A stretch of DNA of 64,000 nucleotides from Trebonia sp036501515. GTDB lineage: Bacteria > Actinomycetota > Actinomycetes > Streptosporangiales > Streptosporangiaceae. The notes below the pieces were generated by a model. That model did not search any database and was not told the origin of the DNA. It saw nothing but the letters and a program-made list of their open reading frames with translations. Within the stretch, counting starts at the first letter, position 1. Every line of letters starts with the position of its first letter. The stretch lies in the NCBI GenBank assembly GCA_036501515.1, contig DASYAD010000340.1, positions 1 to 64,000 on the forward strand. The letters run 5' to 3'. Positions 24,529-33,809 of this stretch are shown here, piece by piece. Both the position numbers and the translations under genes were made by a program.

Positions 24529-26043
24529 GTGCCGTTCCGCGACCTCGGCGTTGACGAAGTGCTCTGCGCCGCGCTTGACGACGCGGGTATCCACACTACT
24601 TTCCCGATTCAGGCACTGACGCTGCCGCTGGCCATGACGGGCCAGGACATCATCGGCCAGGCGCGGACCGGCACCGGCAAGACGCTCGCGTTCGGCGTGC
24701 CCATCCTGCACCAGCTGCTGAACTCGCTCGCCGCCACCCGTGAGGCCAAGCCGCCGGCCGCCCTCGTCATCGTCCCCACCAGGGAACTGGCCATCCAGGT
24801 GGCCGACGACCTGAAGAAGGCGGGCTCCCGGATGGGCGCCCGGGTGCTAACCGTCTACGGCGGCCGCGCCTACGAGCCGCAGATCGAGGCCCTGACGGCA
24901 GGCACCGACATCGTCGTCGGCACCCCCGGGCGGCTGCTCGACCTGGCCAACCGGCGGAACCTCGACCTTGGTCACGTCCGCGCGCTTGTACTCGACGAAG
25001 CGGACAAGATGCTCGACCTGGGCTTCCTGCCCGACGTCGAGCGGCTGCTGCGCCTCACGCCTGAAGGCCGCCAGACGCTGCTGTTCTCCGCAACGATGCC
25101 CGGCGACGTGGTCACGCTGGCCCGCCGCCACATGCACCGGCCGACCAACATCAGGGCCGAGGAGCCGGAAGAGCTGGCCGCGCCGCCGCTGACCGCGCAG
25201 CACGTCTTCCGAACGCACCACCTGGACAAGATCGAGGTGCTCGCCCGGCTGCTGCAGGCCAAGGACCGCGGCCTGACCATGGTCTTCTGCCAGACCAAGC
25301 GGGCCGTCGACCAGGTGTCGACCGCGCTCGCCGACCGCGGCTTCGCCGCCGCGCCCGTGCACGGTGACCTGGGCCAGTCGCAGCGCGAGCGCGCGCTGCG
25401 GGCCTTCCGCGGCGGCAAGATCGACGTTCTCGTCGCGACCGAGGTGGCCGCACGCGGCATCGACGTCGACGGCGTGACCCACGTGGTCAACTACGAGTGC
25501 CCCGACGACGAGAAAACCTACCTGCACCGGATCGGCCGCACCGGCCGGGCCGGCCGGGCCGGCGTCGCGGTGACGTTCGTCGACTGGCGCGACATGCACC
25601 GCTGGAAGCTCATCAACGACGCGCTCGGCATCGGCCAGCCCGAGCCTGCGGAGACCTACTCCACGTCCGAGCACCTGTTCACCGACCTGTCCATCCCGCC
25701 GGGCGTCACCGGCACGCTGCCGCGCGACCAGCGCGGCGCACGGGCCGGGCTGGCCGCGGAAGAGGAAGAAGACCTGGGCGAGACCGGGCGTCCCCGCGGG
25801 CAGCAGGACGCTGCCTCCGGTGGCCGGTCACGCAGCCGTTCCCGGTCGCGGAGGTCCGGCGAGTCCGGGTCCGCCCGCACCGCCGACGCCCCCGCGGCAG
25901 CGGCGGCCGGCGGCGAGTCCGGTGACGCCGCCGCCCCGCGCGCCCGCCGCAAGCGGCGCCGCACCCGCGGCGGTAACGAGGTCGCGGGCAGCACCGCGAC
26001 GGAGAGCACCCCGTCTACGGAGAGCACACAGCAGGCATCCTGA
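24529..26043 (+). CDS. DEAD-box ATP-dependent RNA helicase
   Basis: 504 residues from GTG 24529. All main motifs are present: FPIQ (Q motif), ARTGTGKT (I), PTRELA (Ia), TPGR (Ib), DEAD (II), SATMP (III), VATEVAARGIDVDGV (V) and HRIGRTGRAGR (VI). The C-terminal 100 residues are a disordered, Ser/Arg- and Ala-rich tail (SRSRSRSRRSG, RRKRRRTRGG) suited to RNA binding. The best ribosome site, GGAGG at 24441, lies five bases before an in-frame CTG at 24451, which would add 26 residues (TTQLIQSEAS...). Neither ATG, GTG nor TTG occurs there, so a CTG start is possible. Confidence 0.93.
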   Translation: MPFRDLGVDEVLCAALDDAGIHTTFPIQALTLPLAMTGQDIIGQARTGTGKTLAFGVPILHQLLNSLAATREAKPPAALVIVPTRELAIQVADDLKKAGSRMGARVLTVYGGRAYEPQIEALTAGTDIVVGTPGRLLDLANRRNLDLGHVRALVLDEADKMLDLGFLPDVERLLRLTPEGRQTLLFSATMPGDVVTLARRHMHRPTNIRAEEPEELAAPPLTAQHVFRTHHLDKIEVLARLLQAKDRGLTMVFCQTKRAVDQVSTALADRGFAAAPVHGDLGQSQRERALRAFRGGKIDVLVATEVAARGIDVDGVTHVVNYECPDDEKTYLHRIGRTGRAGRAGVAVTFVDWRDMHRWKLINDALGIGQPEPAETYSTSEHLFTDLSIPPGVTGTLPRDQRGARAGLAAEEEEDLGETGRPRGQQDAASGGRSRSRSRSRRSGESGSARTADAPAAAAAGGESGDAAAPRARRKRRRTRGGNEVAGSTATESTPSTESTQQAS

Positions 26044-26044
26044 C

Positions 26045-26917
26045 ATGTCCACGCCGACCTCCCTTGAACTACCGGAGGGGACGCGGCGAGGCACCGTGGT
26101 GACCGCGCGCGGCGAGTTCGCCGTGCTCGACGCGATGCCCGCGGCCGGTCCCTGTGAGCTGGGCACGGTACTGCTCGTGCCCGGCTACACCGGCAGCAAG
26201 GAAGACTTCATCGCGATCCTCGGCCCGCTCGCCGCGGCGGGCCGCCGGGTCGTCGCGGCCGACCTGCGCGGCCAGTACCAGACGGCGGGTCCAGACGACG
26301 ACCCGGACGCCTACCAGCCGGGGGAACTCGGCGCTGACGTAGCCGCCCTGGTCGATGAGGTGCAGGCGCTGCACCTGCTCGGTCACTCCTTCGGCGGCCT
26401 GGTGGCCCGCGAGGCGGTACTCGGCGGCTGCGCGCCGGCCTCGCTCACCCTGCTCAGCTCAGGCCCCGCCGCGCTGACCGGGCCGCGGGCCGAAGAGCTG
26501 CACTTCATGCTGAACTACCTGGACGGCACCGCGGCGGCGGACCTGTCAGCCAAGGTCGCCGAGATCTGGCACGGCAAGCTGCGGCCTCAGGCGGCCGCGG
26601 CCGGCGTCACCGCCCCCGTACTCGGCTTCCTCGAAGACCGCATGCTCGCGAACAACCCCGTCGGCCTGGTCACGATGGCCGCGTACCTGCTGAAGGCCGA
26701 GGACAAGACGGCCGAGCTGGCCGCGCGCCGGATCCCCGCCTTCGTGCTCTACGGCGAGGACGACAACGCCTGGCCGCCCGCTCAGCAGCGGGACATGGCG
26801 GTCAGGCTCGGGGCGGAGCACACCTGCATCCCGGGGGCCGCGCACAACCCGAATGTGGAAGCCCCCGCCACCACGGCCCACGCGCTGACCAAGTTCTGGA
26901 ACGCGGCCGAGTCCTAG
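26045..26917 (+). CDS. Alpha/beta hydrolase
   Basis: 290 residues. VPGYTGSKEDF is the oxyanion segment, LLGHSFGGLVARE the nucleophile elbow, YGEDDNAWPP the acid and PGAAHNPNVEAP the catalytic His. It starts one base after the helicase stop, so the two form an operon. The convergent RecB-type gene ends 15 bases beyond its stop. Substrate unknown. Confidence 0.87.
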   Translation: MSTPTSLELPEGTRRGTVVTARGEFAVLDAMPAAGPCELGTVLLVPGYTGSKEDFIAILGPLAAAGRRVVAADLRGQYQTAGPDDDPDAYQPGELGADVAALVDEVQALHLLGHSFGGLVAREAVLGGCAPASLTLLSSGPAALTGPRAEELHFMLNYLDGTAAADLSAKVAEIWHGKLRPQAAAAGVTAPVLGFLEDRMLANNPVGLVTMAAYLLKAEDKTAELAARRIPAFVLYGEDDNAWPPAQQRDMAVRLGAEHTCIPGAAHNPNVEAPATTAHALTKFWNAAES

Positions 26918-26932
26918 ACTCAGCCGGCGCCG

Positions 26933-27808
26933 CTACGCCCCTGGCAGCTCCGTGAGCGCGTCCCACGGCCGGCGTGCCACCGCGGCCGCCTGCCCGTCAG
27001 GGCAGCTGCGCAGGTAGTCGCACCAGCCGCAGCCCGGGGCCGGCCGCGGCGGGAACACCTCGTCGTACTTCTCCCGCGGCAGCGGCCCGCGCATCCGCTC
27101 GTCGGCCTCCGCGCACTCGTCGGCCACGTCCTCGGCCCGCCGCAGGTGCCGTTCCAGTGTCTGGTCAGTGTGCTCCCAGGCCAGTACCTGCCCGGACGGC
27201 AGGTGGTGCAGCTCCACGCGGCGGCAGTCGCGGCGCAGCGCCCGCGACGCGGCCAGGGCGTAGAGCGCCAGCGCGAGCGAGCTGCGCGCGTCGTCCACCG
27301 ACAGCAGGTGACGGCCGGTCTTGTAGTCGACCACGACGAGTTCGGTGCCGTCCGCGCCGTCTAGGCGCGGCCGGGCGTCCAGCCGGTCGATCCGGCCTGA
27401 CACTGCGATCCTGTCCGTCCGCGTCGCCACCGTGCGCTCCACCCCGACCGGCTCGTCGGCCGGGTCTAGCCCGCTGACGTAGTCCTCGACCAGGGACCTG
27501 GCCCACTGCCGGTAGCGGGCCGACTGCGCGTCGCCCGCGAACCCCTCGCCGATCCAGCCCTGCGTCACCAGCGTGCCCGCCGCCTGGACCGTGCGGCGGG
27601 ACAGCGGCAGCCGCCACCAGCCCGCGAGCGCGTTGTGCACGGACGCGCCGACGCTGTTATGCGCCCACGGCGGCCCCTTCGGCGGAACAGGACGGTCCAG
27701 GTAGCTCATCCGGTAACGGCGCGGGCAGTCAGACCAGGTCGCGAGCCGGGTGGGGGTGCACGAATACAGCCGCCGCGGCATCCCCTCGAATCCGAGCTGC
27801 TCCATCAT
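26933..27808 (-). CDS. RecB-type PD-(D/E)xK nuclease with iron-sulfur cysteines
   Basis: 291 residues, a stand-alone Cas4/RecB-like exonuclease domain (the Rv2119 type). SGRIDRLDARP supplies the Asp, VVVDYKTGRH the Asp/Lys core, and LALALYALAAS the QxxxY-like helix. A cysteine in WSDCPRRYR and three in CGWCDYLRSC would hold a 4Fe-4S cluster. The ATG overlaps the stop of the upstream MBL gene (TGATG), so the two are coupled. A DNA end-processing role is inferred from family. Confidence 0.88.
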   Translation of the reverse strand: MMEQLGFEGMPRRLYSCTPTRLATWSDCPRRYRMSYLDRPVPPKGPPWAHNSVGASVHNALAGWWRLPLSRRTVQAAGTLVTQGWIGEGFAGDAQSARYRQWARSLVEDYVSGLDPADEPVGVERTVATRTDRIAVSGRIDRLDARPRLDGADGTELVVVDYKTGRHLLSVDDARSSLALALYALAASRALRRDCRRVELHHLPSGQVLAWEHTDQTLERHLRRAEDVADECAEADERMRGPLPREKYDEVFPPRPAPGCGWCDYLRSCPDGQAAAVARRPWDALTELPGA

Positions 27809-28476
27809 CAGAGAACGCCGGCCGGCCCGGCCGTGACCCAGCCGTCGAACCGCTTGACGGCGTCGCCGACCGTGCTCTCCTCGCCGTGGCCGGGCAGCAC
27901 CCGGGTGCCGGGCGGCAGATCGAGCAGGCGCTCGCCGATCGCGGTCAGCTGGCCGGGGAAGTCAGCGAAGGTACCCTCGTGCGGCACCGGGCCACGCGCC
28001 GACAGCGCGTCGCCGGTGAACAGCACGCCCAGGTCCGCGCAGTAGAGGCTGACCGAGCCTGGTGTGTGTCCGTGGCTGCGGACGACCTCGAGCTGCACGT
28101 CGGCGACCTCGAAGCGGCCGCCGTCAGCCATCTCGATCTCCGGGTCACCGTCCTGGTGGGACATCCGCCACAGCACCCGGTCGGCCGGGTGCAGCGCCAC
28201 CGGGGCCTCGTCGCGCTCCGCGACCTCGACCGCGGCGGCCACGTGGGCGGCGTGCCCGTGGGTGCAGATCACCGCGAGGATCTCGCGCTCACCGACCTGG
28301 TCGAGCACGCTGGCCGCGTCCTCGCCCGGGTCGATGACGATCACCTCGTCGTCGTCACCGATGAGCCACGCGTTCAGCTCTTCGACCTCATGCCGCCCGG
28401 CGGGTGCTGCCTCGCCGTCGACTTCCTCATCGACATCGACCCGCGGTGTCCATACCCGCTCGACCCGAGCCTCCAC
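27808..28476 (-). CDS. MBL-fold hydrolase (glyoxalase II-like)
   Basis: About 222 residues. The metal motif is THGHAAHV: the usual second Asp of HxHxDH is replaced by Ala. Later ligands are intact: RSHGHTPGSV, FTGDAL and LPGHGEES. The GTG at 28476 has GGAGG eight bases upstream; a GTG three codons earlier sits too close to that site. The altered DH position may change metal loading. Co-translation with the RecB-type nuclease is likely. Confidence 0.83.
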   Translation of the reverse strand: MEARVERVWTPRVDVDEEVDGEAAPAGRHEVEELNAWLIGDDDEVIVIDPGEDAASVLDQVGEREILAVICTHGHAAHVAAAVEVAERDEAPVALHPADRVLWRMSHQDGDPEIEMADGGRFEVADVQLEVVRSHGHTPGSVSLYCADLGVLFTGDALSARGPVPHEGTFADFPGQLTAIGERLLDLPPGTRVLPGHGEESTVGDAVKRFDGWVTAGPAGVL

Positions 28477-28550
28477 GACCCGCACCTCCGACGCAAAGCG
28501 CCCGTCACGGACGCCGACCCTAGCTGCCCCCGGTCACTTTACCGCCGACG

Positions 28551-29156
28551 CTAGTGCGCCTGGGCGGCGAAAGCCAGTGCCGACTGGGCGACCAGCTGGA
28601 TCGCGATCGCGGACAGCAGCAGGCCGGCGATCCTGGTCAGCAGTTCGACACCGTTGTCCGTCAGCACCCGCTGTATGACCTCGGCGAACCGCATCACCAG
28701 CCAGGCGCTGACCGCGACGGCGATGATGGCGACCGCCAGCGACACGCCCTGGAGGGGAGTGTGCACCCGCTGGACGAAGAGCATGGTGGCCACGATCCCG
28801 CCCGGCCCGGCCAGCAGCGGCGTGCCAAGCGGCACGAACGCCACGTTGGACTTGGCCCGCTCGGTCGAGCTCGGCTCCTCTGACTTGCCCGTGAGCAGCT
28901 GCAGGGAGACCAGCAGGAGCAGCAGCCCGCCCGCCCCCTCCAGGGCCGGCAGCTCGACCTGGGTGTAGTCGAGGATCTCCTGGCCGAACAGGGCGAACGC
29001 GACGATCACCGCGAACGCCACCACGGCGGCCTGCCAGGCCAGCCGGTGCCTGGTGTGCGCCGAGCGTCCCCTGGTCAGGCCGATGAACACCGGGACGATG
29101 CCCGGCGGGTCGATGATCACGAACAGCGTGACGAACGCCTGGAAGAAGAAGGTCAC
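28551..29156 (-). CDS. MarC-family integral membrane protein
   Basis: 201 residues with six hydrophobic segments. The N-terminus FFFQAFVTLFVIIDPPGIVP is typical of MarC/UPF0056 proteins, which are inner-membrane proteins of unclear transport function. FVPLGTPLLAGPGGIVATM is the second conserved loop. The GTG at 29156 overlaps the stop of the PHP gene by four bases. An open frame extends upstream but there lies inside the PHP gene and is not membrane-like. Confidence 0.9.
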   Translation of the reverse strand: MTFFFQAFVTLFVIIDPPGIVPVFIGLTRGRSAHTRHRLAWQAAVVAFAVIVAFALFGQEILDYTQVELPALEGAGGLLLLLVSLQLLTGKSEEPSSTERAKSNVAFVPLGTPLLAGPGGIVATMLFVQRVHTPLQGVSLAVAIIAVAVSAWLVMRFAEVIQRVLTDNGVELLTRIAGLLLSAIAIQLVAQSALAFAAQAH

Positions 29157-30013
29157 CGCTGCCCCGCCTGCGCCAGCAGCCGTTCGAGCTGCGCCGGGGG
29201 CGTGGTGTCGCTGCCGAGCCCCGGCCCGCCGTTCCCCGCGCCGGCCGGCCCGGGGGAATACGCGCCGTGGTCGTCGCTGCCGCCCGTCACGATCAGGTCG
29301 AGCGACGCGGCCAGCGCGGCCAGCCGGACCCGTTCGGCCTCGTCGTGATCGAAGTGGAACACCTCGATACCGCCGAGCCCCGCGCCGGCCAGCTCCTCGA
29401 TGACCGCATACGGGACCTCGTAACCGGGCGAGCGGGGGTGGGCGAGGACTGGGACACCGCCCGCGGCCCTGATCAGCCCCACCGCGCGGGTCAGCCCTGG
29501 CGCGTAGCGGCCGACGAACGCCCGGCCGCCGTCGCCGATCCACTCGTCGGTGAACGCGTCGGCCGTGCTCTCGATCGCGCCCGCGGCGACGAGCGCGCGG
29601 GCCAGGTGCGGGCGCCCGACCACCGCGTCGCCCGCGATCGCGCTGACCTGGTCCCAGGTGACGCCGGTGCCGAGCTCCGCCAGCCGCGCGGTCATCGCCT
29701 TGGCCCGGTAGACGCGGTCGTCGCGGGCCCGCGCGGTCTCCGCGCCGAGGTCCGGGTCGGCCGGGTCGAACAGGTACCCGAGCAGGTGCACGCTGCGCTC
29801 CCCGAGCTGGCAGGACAGCTCCATGCCAGGCACCAGGGTCAGCCCGTCGGGCAGTGCCGCGCGGGCTTCGCCGACGCCCGCCTGGGTGTCGTGGTCGGTG
29901 AGCGCCACCACGTCAAGGCCAGCCGCAGCCGCGCGGCGCATCACCAGCGCGGGGTCGTCGGTACCGTCCGAGGCGTTGCTGTGGACGTGCAGGTCAATGC
30001 GCACGGCGGCCAT
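29153..30013 (-). CDS. PHP-domain phosphoesterase
   Basis: 286 residues. DLHVHSNASDG, ALTDHD, PGMELSC, GRPHLARAL, PVLAHPRS and GGSDDHG give the full set of PHP metal ligands. Members of this stand-alone group act on nucleoside 3',5'-bisphosphates or short RNA (the RNase AM/YciV type). The ATG at 30013 starts MAAVRIDLHVH. It precedes and is coupled to marC. Confidence 0.9.
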   Translation of the reverse strand: MAAVRIDLHVHSNASDGTDDPALVMRRAAAAGLDVVALTDHDTQAGVGEARAALPDGLTLVPGMELSCQLGERSVHLLGYLFDPADPDLGAETARARDDRVYRAKAMTARLAELGTGVTWDQVSAIAGDAVVGRPHLARALVAAGAIESTADAFTDEWIGDGGRAFVGRYAPGLTRAVGLIRAAGGVPVLAHPRSPGYEVPYAVIEELAGAGLGGIEVFHFDHDEAERVRLAALAASLDLIVTGGSDDHGAYSPGPAGAGNGGPGLGSDTTPPAQLERLLAQAGQR

Positions 30014-30071
30014 CGTAGCCCGCCTCGCGGGCCACAGCGGCACCAAGCGGTGCGCGCCGGGCAGAATGCGG

Positions 30072-30698
30072 CTAGCAGGGCAGCCGCGGCGACAGGGCGC
30101 CGAACGGCACGTCGAGCGCATGCTCGGGGTGCCGCAGGTCACGCAGCGGCAGCGGCTCGAACAGCAGCGTCCCGGCCGTGTCCGGCCACAGCATCAGCCA
30201 CAGCCAGATGCCGTCGAGCTCGCCCGCGAAGACCGCCTTGCCGTCGGACTCGACGAGCCACAGCGGCACGACGTGCCTGGCCACCTCGACGGCCGCACTC
30301 GGCTGACGGGCGGCGAAGCCGTCACCGGGGTCGGGGCCCGGCAGCCCGGCCAGCCCCGCGCCGAGGCCCACGCCCGGCTCCTCGGCCACGATCAGCAGCT
30401 CCGCCAGCCCGCCGAGCGGGTTGGGGCCCGATAGCGCCAGCGCCGAACCCCGCCCGCCGGTGCGCTCGTCCCCCGCCCCGGTGAAGCCGCTGACCAGCCA
30501 GCCAGCCGGAAGCGGCCAGGGCAGCAGCACCGGCACCCGCGACTGGCTGACCAGGGCGTGCAGGCCGTCGGTGTTCGGAAGCCGGGCCGGGGCCAGCGGG
30601 TGAATCTCGCCGTGCAGGTCGCAGCGCCACGCGCTCGACCACGCGGTCGGAGCGCGCACGGTGCCTCGGCAGCGCGGGCATACCGCTTTGTTCACCAC
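30072..30698 (-). CDS. DUF6758-type zinc-ribbon protein
   Basis: 208 residues from GTG GTG at 30698. The N-terminus has CPRCRG and then WRCDLHGEIHPL, a short zinc-ribbon. The body is hydrophobic-aromatic with PVLLPWPLPAGWLVSGF and a C-terminal DGIWLWLMLWPD segment. I recognise this as an actinobacterial conserved protein that commonly precedes the PHP-marC pair. No function is known to me. Confidence 0.75.
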   Translation of the reverse strand: MVNKAVCPRCRGTVRAPTAWSSAWRCDLHGEIHPLAPARLPNTDGLHALVSQSRVPVLLPWPLPAGWLVSGFTGAGDERTGGRGSALALSGPNPLGGLAELLIVAEEPGVGLGAGLAGLPGPDPGDGFAARQPSAAVEVARHVVPLWLVESDGKAVFAGELDGIWLWLMLWPDTAGTLLFEPLPLRDLRHPEHALDVPFGALSPRLPC

Positions 30699-30916
30699 GA
30701 TGCCGCTTTACGTACCCCTCGACCGGCGTGCTACGCCTGCAAGCCGGCCGCTCTGCCGCGGCCTGTTTCCCGGCCGCCTGGGTGCCGGCGGCGGTGACGG
30801 GAGGACGCCGCCTTCGTTCTGGATCGCGGTGGTTTGAGTTTGATCGTTTGGTTGATGGCGGGTTATGAGCAGGTGAACGTTTAACGCAACGCGTCCGCAC
30901 CCCTGGGTAGCGGTAG

Positions 30917-30930
30917 TTAGGCAACCCTAT
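30917..30930. promoter_or_regulatory. Possible DtxR/IdeR iron box before efeO
   Basis: TTAGGCAACCCTAT matches a TTAGGCAAGCCTAA-type DtxR/IdeR half-palindrome at 12 of 14 positions. It lies about 60 bases before the efeO start, which suits iron-dependent repression of an iron-uptake operon. The call is by eye against remembered consensus. Confidence 0.45.
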
Positions 30931-30991
30931 GCTGGCTCCTGGCCGGCCGGGCGCACGCGCGGCGGCATGCGGAGATCGGCAAGGAAACTGG

Positions 30992-32161
30992 ATGGTTATG
31001 CGCCACAGACGCCCGCTCGCGACCGCCAGCGCCGTACTCGCGGCGGGTCTCACGGCCGGTCTTGCCGCCTGCGGCGGCGCCCCCGCGCAGCCGGCCGACG
31101 TGATCACCGTCAGCAGCAACCAGTGCGGCGGCAGCTGGACCGTCCCCGGACCCGGCTGGCACACGTTCCAGATCGACAACCAGGGGACTTCCGGCGGTGA
31201 AGTCGATCTGGTCAACCCCGCGAACGGCGCCGTCTACGCGGAGGTCGTGAACTCCGGGCCCGGCACCACCACGCCCATGCGCGTCGACGTCGGGTCGGGC
31301 ACGTACGCGTTCCTCTGCCTGTTCAACGACTTCAACCCGGTCACCGGCACGAAGGTCACCGTGGCCGGGAGCGCGAAGGGGGCTCCGGCGATCGTGCCCG
31401 TCACCTACAACGAGACGATCCCGTACGCCAAGAAGTACCAGGCCTACGCCGAAGCCGGGCTCAAGGTGCTAGCACGGGAGACCGCGGTGCTGGCCGACGA
31501 CGTCAGCAGCGGGGACCTGGCGGCGGCCAGGCGCGACTGGCTGACCGCCCACCTGCAGTACCAGACGCTCGGCGCCGCCTACGGCACGTTCGGCGACTAC
31601 GACGGCGAGATCGACGGCGACGCCAACGCCTCCAGCGTCAGCAGCCCTGACTGGACCGGCTTCTACCGCCTGGAATACGGGCTGTGGCACGGCCAGCCGG
31701 CCAAGGAGCTCGCCCCGGTCGCCGCGGCCCTCGACAAGAACGTGAACGCGCTGCTCGCGTGGTGGCCGACGCAGCAGATCCCGCTGTCCGATGTCGGCCT
31801 GCGCACGCACGAGATCCTCGAGAACGCGCTCGAGTTCCAGCTCAGCGGCAACGACGACTACGGCAGCGGCACCACCCTGGCCACCACGCTGGCCAATATC
31901 GCGGGCACCCGCGCGCTGCTCACCCTGCTGAACCCGCTGATCGCCCCCCGGTACACCGGGCTGCCCGCCGTCTACACCGGGCTCGACCGGCTGCAGTCAC
32001 TGCTAGAACGAGAGCATCGCCAGAACGGGAGCTGGGTTCCCGTCTCCGCACTCCCGACTCCCGCGAGGGAGGCGATCGACGCGGCGGCAGGCGCGGTGCT
32101 GCAGTCGCTCGCCCCGATCGCGTCGATCACCGAGCCGAGGAATACCGCCAATGACTTCTGA
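30992..32161 (+). CDS. efeO: Iron uptake lipoprotein EfeO (cupredoxin plus imelysin/M75)
   Basis: 389 residues. The N-terminus is a lipoprotein signal ending in LAAC, so it is anchored to the outer face of the membrane. A cupredoxin-like domain (VSSNQCGGSWTVPGPGWHTFQ) comes first, then the EfeO imelysin domain with FYRLEYGLWHG and the metal-binding THEILENALEF. EfeO binds iron for the EfeUOB uptake system. The ATG at 30992 has AAGGA six bases upstream. It overlaps efeB by 11 bases. No efeU permease is in the window. Confidence 0.92.
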   Translation: MVMRHRRPLATASAVLAAGLTAGLAACGGAPAQPADVITVSSNQCGGSWTVPGPGWHTFQIDNQGTSGGEVDLVNPANGAVYAEVVNSGPGTTTPMRVDVGSGTYAFLCLFNDFNPVTGTKVTVAGSAKGAPAIVPVTYNETIPYAKKYQAYAEAGLKVLARETAVLADDVSSGDLAAARRDWLTAHLQYQTLGAAYGTFGDYDGEIDGDANASSVSSPDWTGFYRLEYGLWHGQPAKELAPVAAALDKNVNALLAWWPTQQIPLSDVGLRTHEILENALEFQLSGNDDYGSGTTLATTLANIAGTRALLTLLNPLIAPRYTGLPAVYTGLDRLQSLLEREHRQNGSWVPVSALPTPAREAIDAAAGAVLQSLAPIASITEPRNTANDF

Positions 32162-33533
32162 GCCCACGGAACCGTCTTCCGCGGCGGAAGCGCCGGCCAC
32201 GGCGGAAGCCGGGGCCGGCGCGGAGCCGCAGGCGCCGGCCGGCGCCTGCCCGGCCGGCCCCCGGCCCGGACGGCGGTCGTTCCTGCGCGGCCTGGCCGGC
32301 GGTGTCGCGGGCGGCGTGGTCGTCGGCGGCGCCGCGGGCGCGGCCGCCGGGTACTACGGCCGCACGGCCCCGGCCGATCCGGCCGCCGCGGCCAACGAGG
32401 CCGCGGCGACCGGGTTGCTGCCCGCGGTGCCGTTCCACGGGAAGTACCAGGCGGGCATCTTGCCCGAGCCGTCCAAGGCCACCGCCGTGGTGTCCTTCGG
32501 GGTGACCGCGGACAACCGGGCCGCACTGACCGACCTGTTCCAGACCGTCACCGACCGCGCCCGGTTCCTCACGGCGGGCGGCACGCCGCCGCCGGCCGGC
32601 ATCGGCGGGCCGCCGTCCGATTCCGGCGTGCTCGGCCCGGTCGTCACCCCCGACGGGCTCACCGTGACGTTCGGCGTCGGCGCGACGCTGTTCGACGACC
32701 GCTACGGGCTCGCCTCGTCGCGCCCGGCCCGGCTGACGGCGATGACCTCGTTCCCCAACGACGACCTGGACCCCGCGCAGACCGGCGGCGACCTGGTCAT
32801 GCAGCTGCGGGCCGGGTCGATGGACACCGTGCTGCACGCGCTGCGCGACATCACCAAGAACACCCGCGGCGGCATGCAGGTCAACTGGCGGATGGACGGA
32901 TTCGCCTCGCCCGCGCGGCCCGCGGGGACCGTGCCGCGGAACCTGCTCGGGTTCATGGACGGTATCGCCAACCCGGCGGTGTCCTCCGCGGCGCAGATGG
33001 ACTCCCTCGTCTGGGTCAAGCCGGGCACGGCCGGCGAGCCGTCCTGGACGGCGGACGGCTCCTACCTGGTCGTGCGGCTGATCCGGATGCTGGTCGAGTT
33101 CTGGGACCGGGTCGACATCGGCGAGCAGGAGACGATGATCGGCCGCCGGCGCGACACCGGCTTCCCGCTCGACGGCACCTCGCTGGACGCGACGCCGAAC
33201 TACCCGGCCGACCCGACCGGAGACGTGGTCCCGCTCACCGCGCACATCCGGCTGGCCAACCCGCGCACCGCGGCCACCGCGTCCCAGCGCATCCTGCGCC
33301 GGGCCTGGAACTACGACCGGGGCGTGGACGAAGTCGGCAACCTCGACATGGGACTTATCTTCACCTGCTTCCAGCAGGACATCCAGCGGCAGTTCGTCGC
33401 GGTGCAGACCCGGCTGATCGACGAGCCGCTTGTCGACTACGTCAGCCCCGTCGGCGGCGGGTACTTCCTGGCACTGCCTGGGGTGACCGGGCCGGGCGAC
33501 TACTACGGCCGTTCCCTGTTGTCACTGGCGTAA
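32151..33533 (+). CDS. efeB: Deferrochelatase/DyP-type peroxidase EfeB, Tat-exported
   Basis: 460 residues with a Tat signal (RRSFLRGLAGG) after a disordered N-terminus. The DyP fold is shown by NLLGFMDGIANP (the GxxDG motif, Asp distal to heme), AHIRLANPR (proximal His) and GLIFTCFQQDIQRQF. EfeB oxidises or strips iron from heme outside the membrane and works with EfeO. It overlaps efeO, so the two are co-translated. Confidence 0.94.
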   Translation: MTSEPTEPSSAAEAPATAEAGAGAEPQAPAGACPAGPRPGRRSFLRGLAGGVAGGVVVGGAAGAAAGYYGRTAPADPAAAANEAAATGLLPAVPFHGKYQAGILPEPSKATAVVSFGVTADNRAALTDLFQTVTDRARFLTAGGTPPPAGIGGPPSDSGVLGPVVTPDGLTVTFGVGATLFDDRYGLASSRPARLTAMTSFPNDDLDPAQTGGDLVMQLRAGSMDTVLHALRDITKNTRGGMQVNWRMDGFASPARPAGTVPRNLLGFMDGIANPAVSSAAQMDSLVWVKPGTAGEPSWTADGSYLVVRLIRMLVEFWDRVDIGEQETMIGRRRDTGFPLDGTSLDATPNYPADPTGDVVPLTAHIRLANPRTAATASQRILRRAWNYDRGVDEVGNLDMGLIFTCFQQDIQRQFVAVQTRLIDEPLVDYVSPVGGGYFLALPGVTGPGDYYGRSLLSLA

Positions 33534-33809
33534 CGGCCGCTTCGCGATCGAAAACCATTCAGGATTTTCATAGCTAGTTGCCCGGCTTCCCGTCAGGCCG
33601 CCCTGAGATCGTTCAGTTACTGTGGGGTTTAGTGCGCTATCTGCGCCAATTGTTGAGCTCTCGTTCGCCTGCCGGTCAGATTGACCGCGCTGCGGTGTAA
33701 TTCAGCTATGCGAATGTTCTGCGCCGGGGCTGCCTTTGCACGCTGCCCTGGCGGCGGCCTCACCTGGCTCGCCGGCCAATGAAGTCCCGCAGAACTCAGG
33801 AGGCTGAGC
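33534..33809. other. Intergenic region before the phosphoesterase gene
   Basis: 276 bases without a gene. The right end carries the AGGAGG ribosome site of the next gene. No strong terminator hairpin or promoter pair is evident. Confidence 0.5.

Noticed and set aside
29157..29543. Long N-terminal extension of the MarC frame
   Set aside because: The stretch lies inside the PHP gene in another frame, and the MarC family starts at the GTG overlapping the PHP stop.
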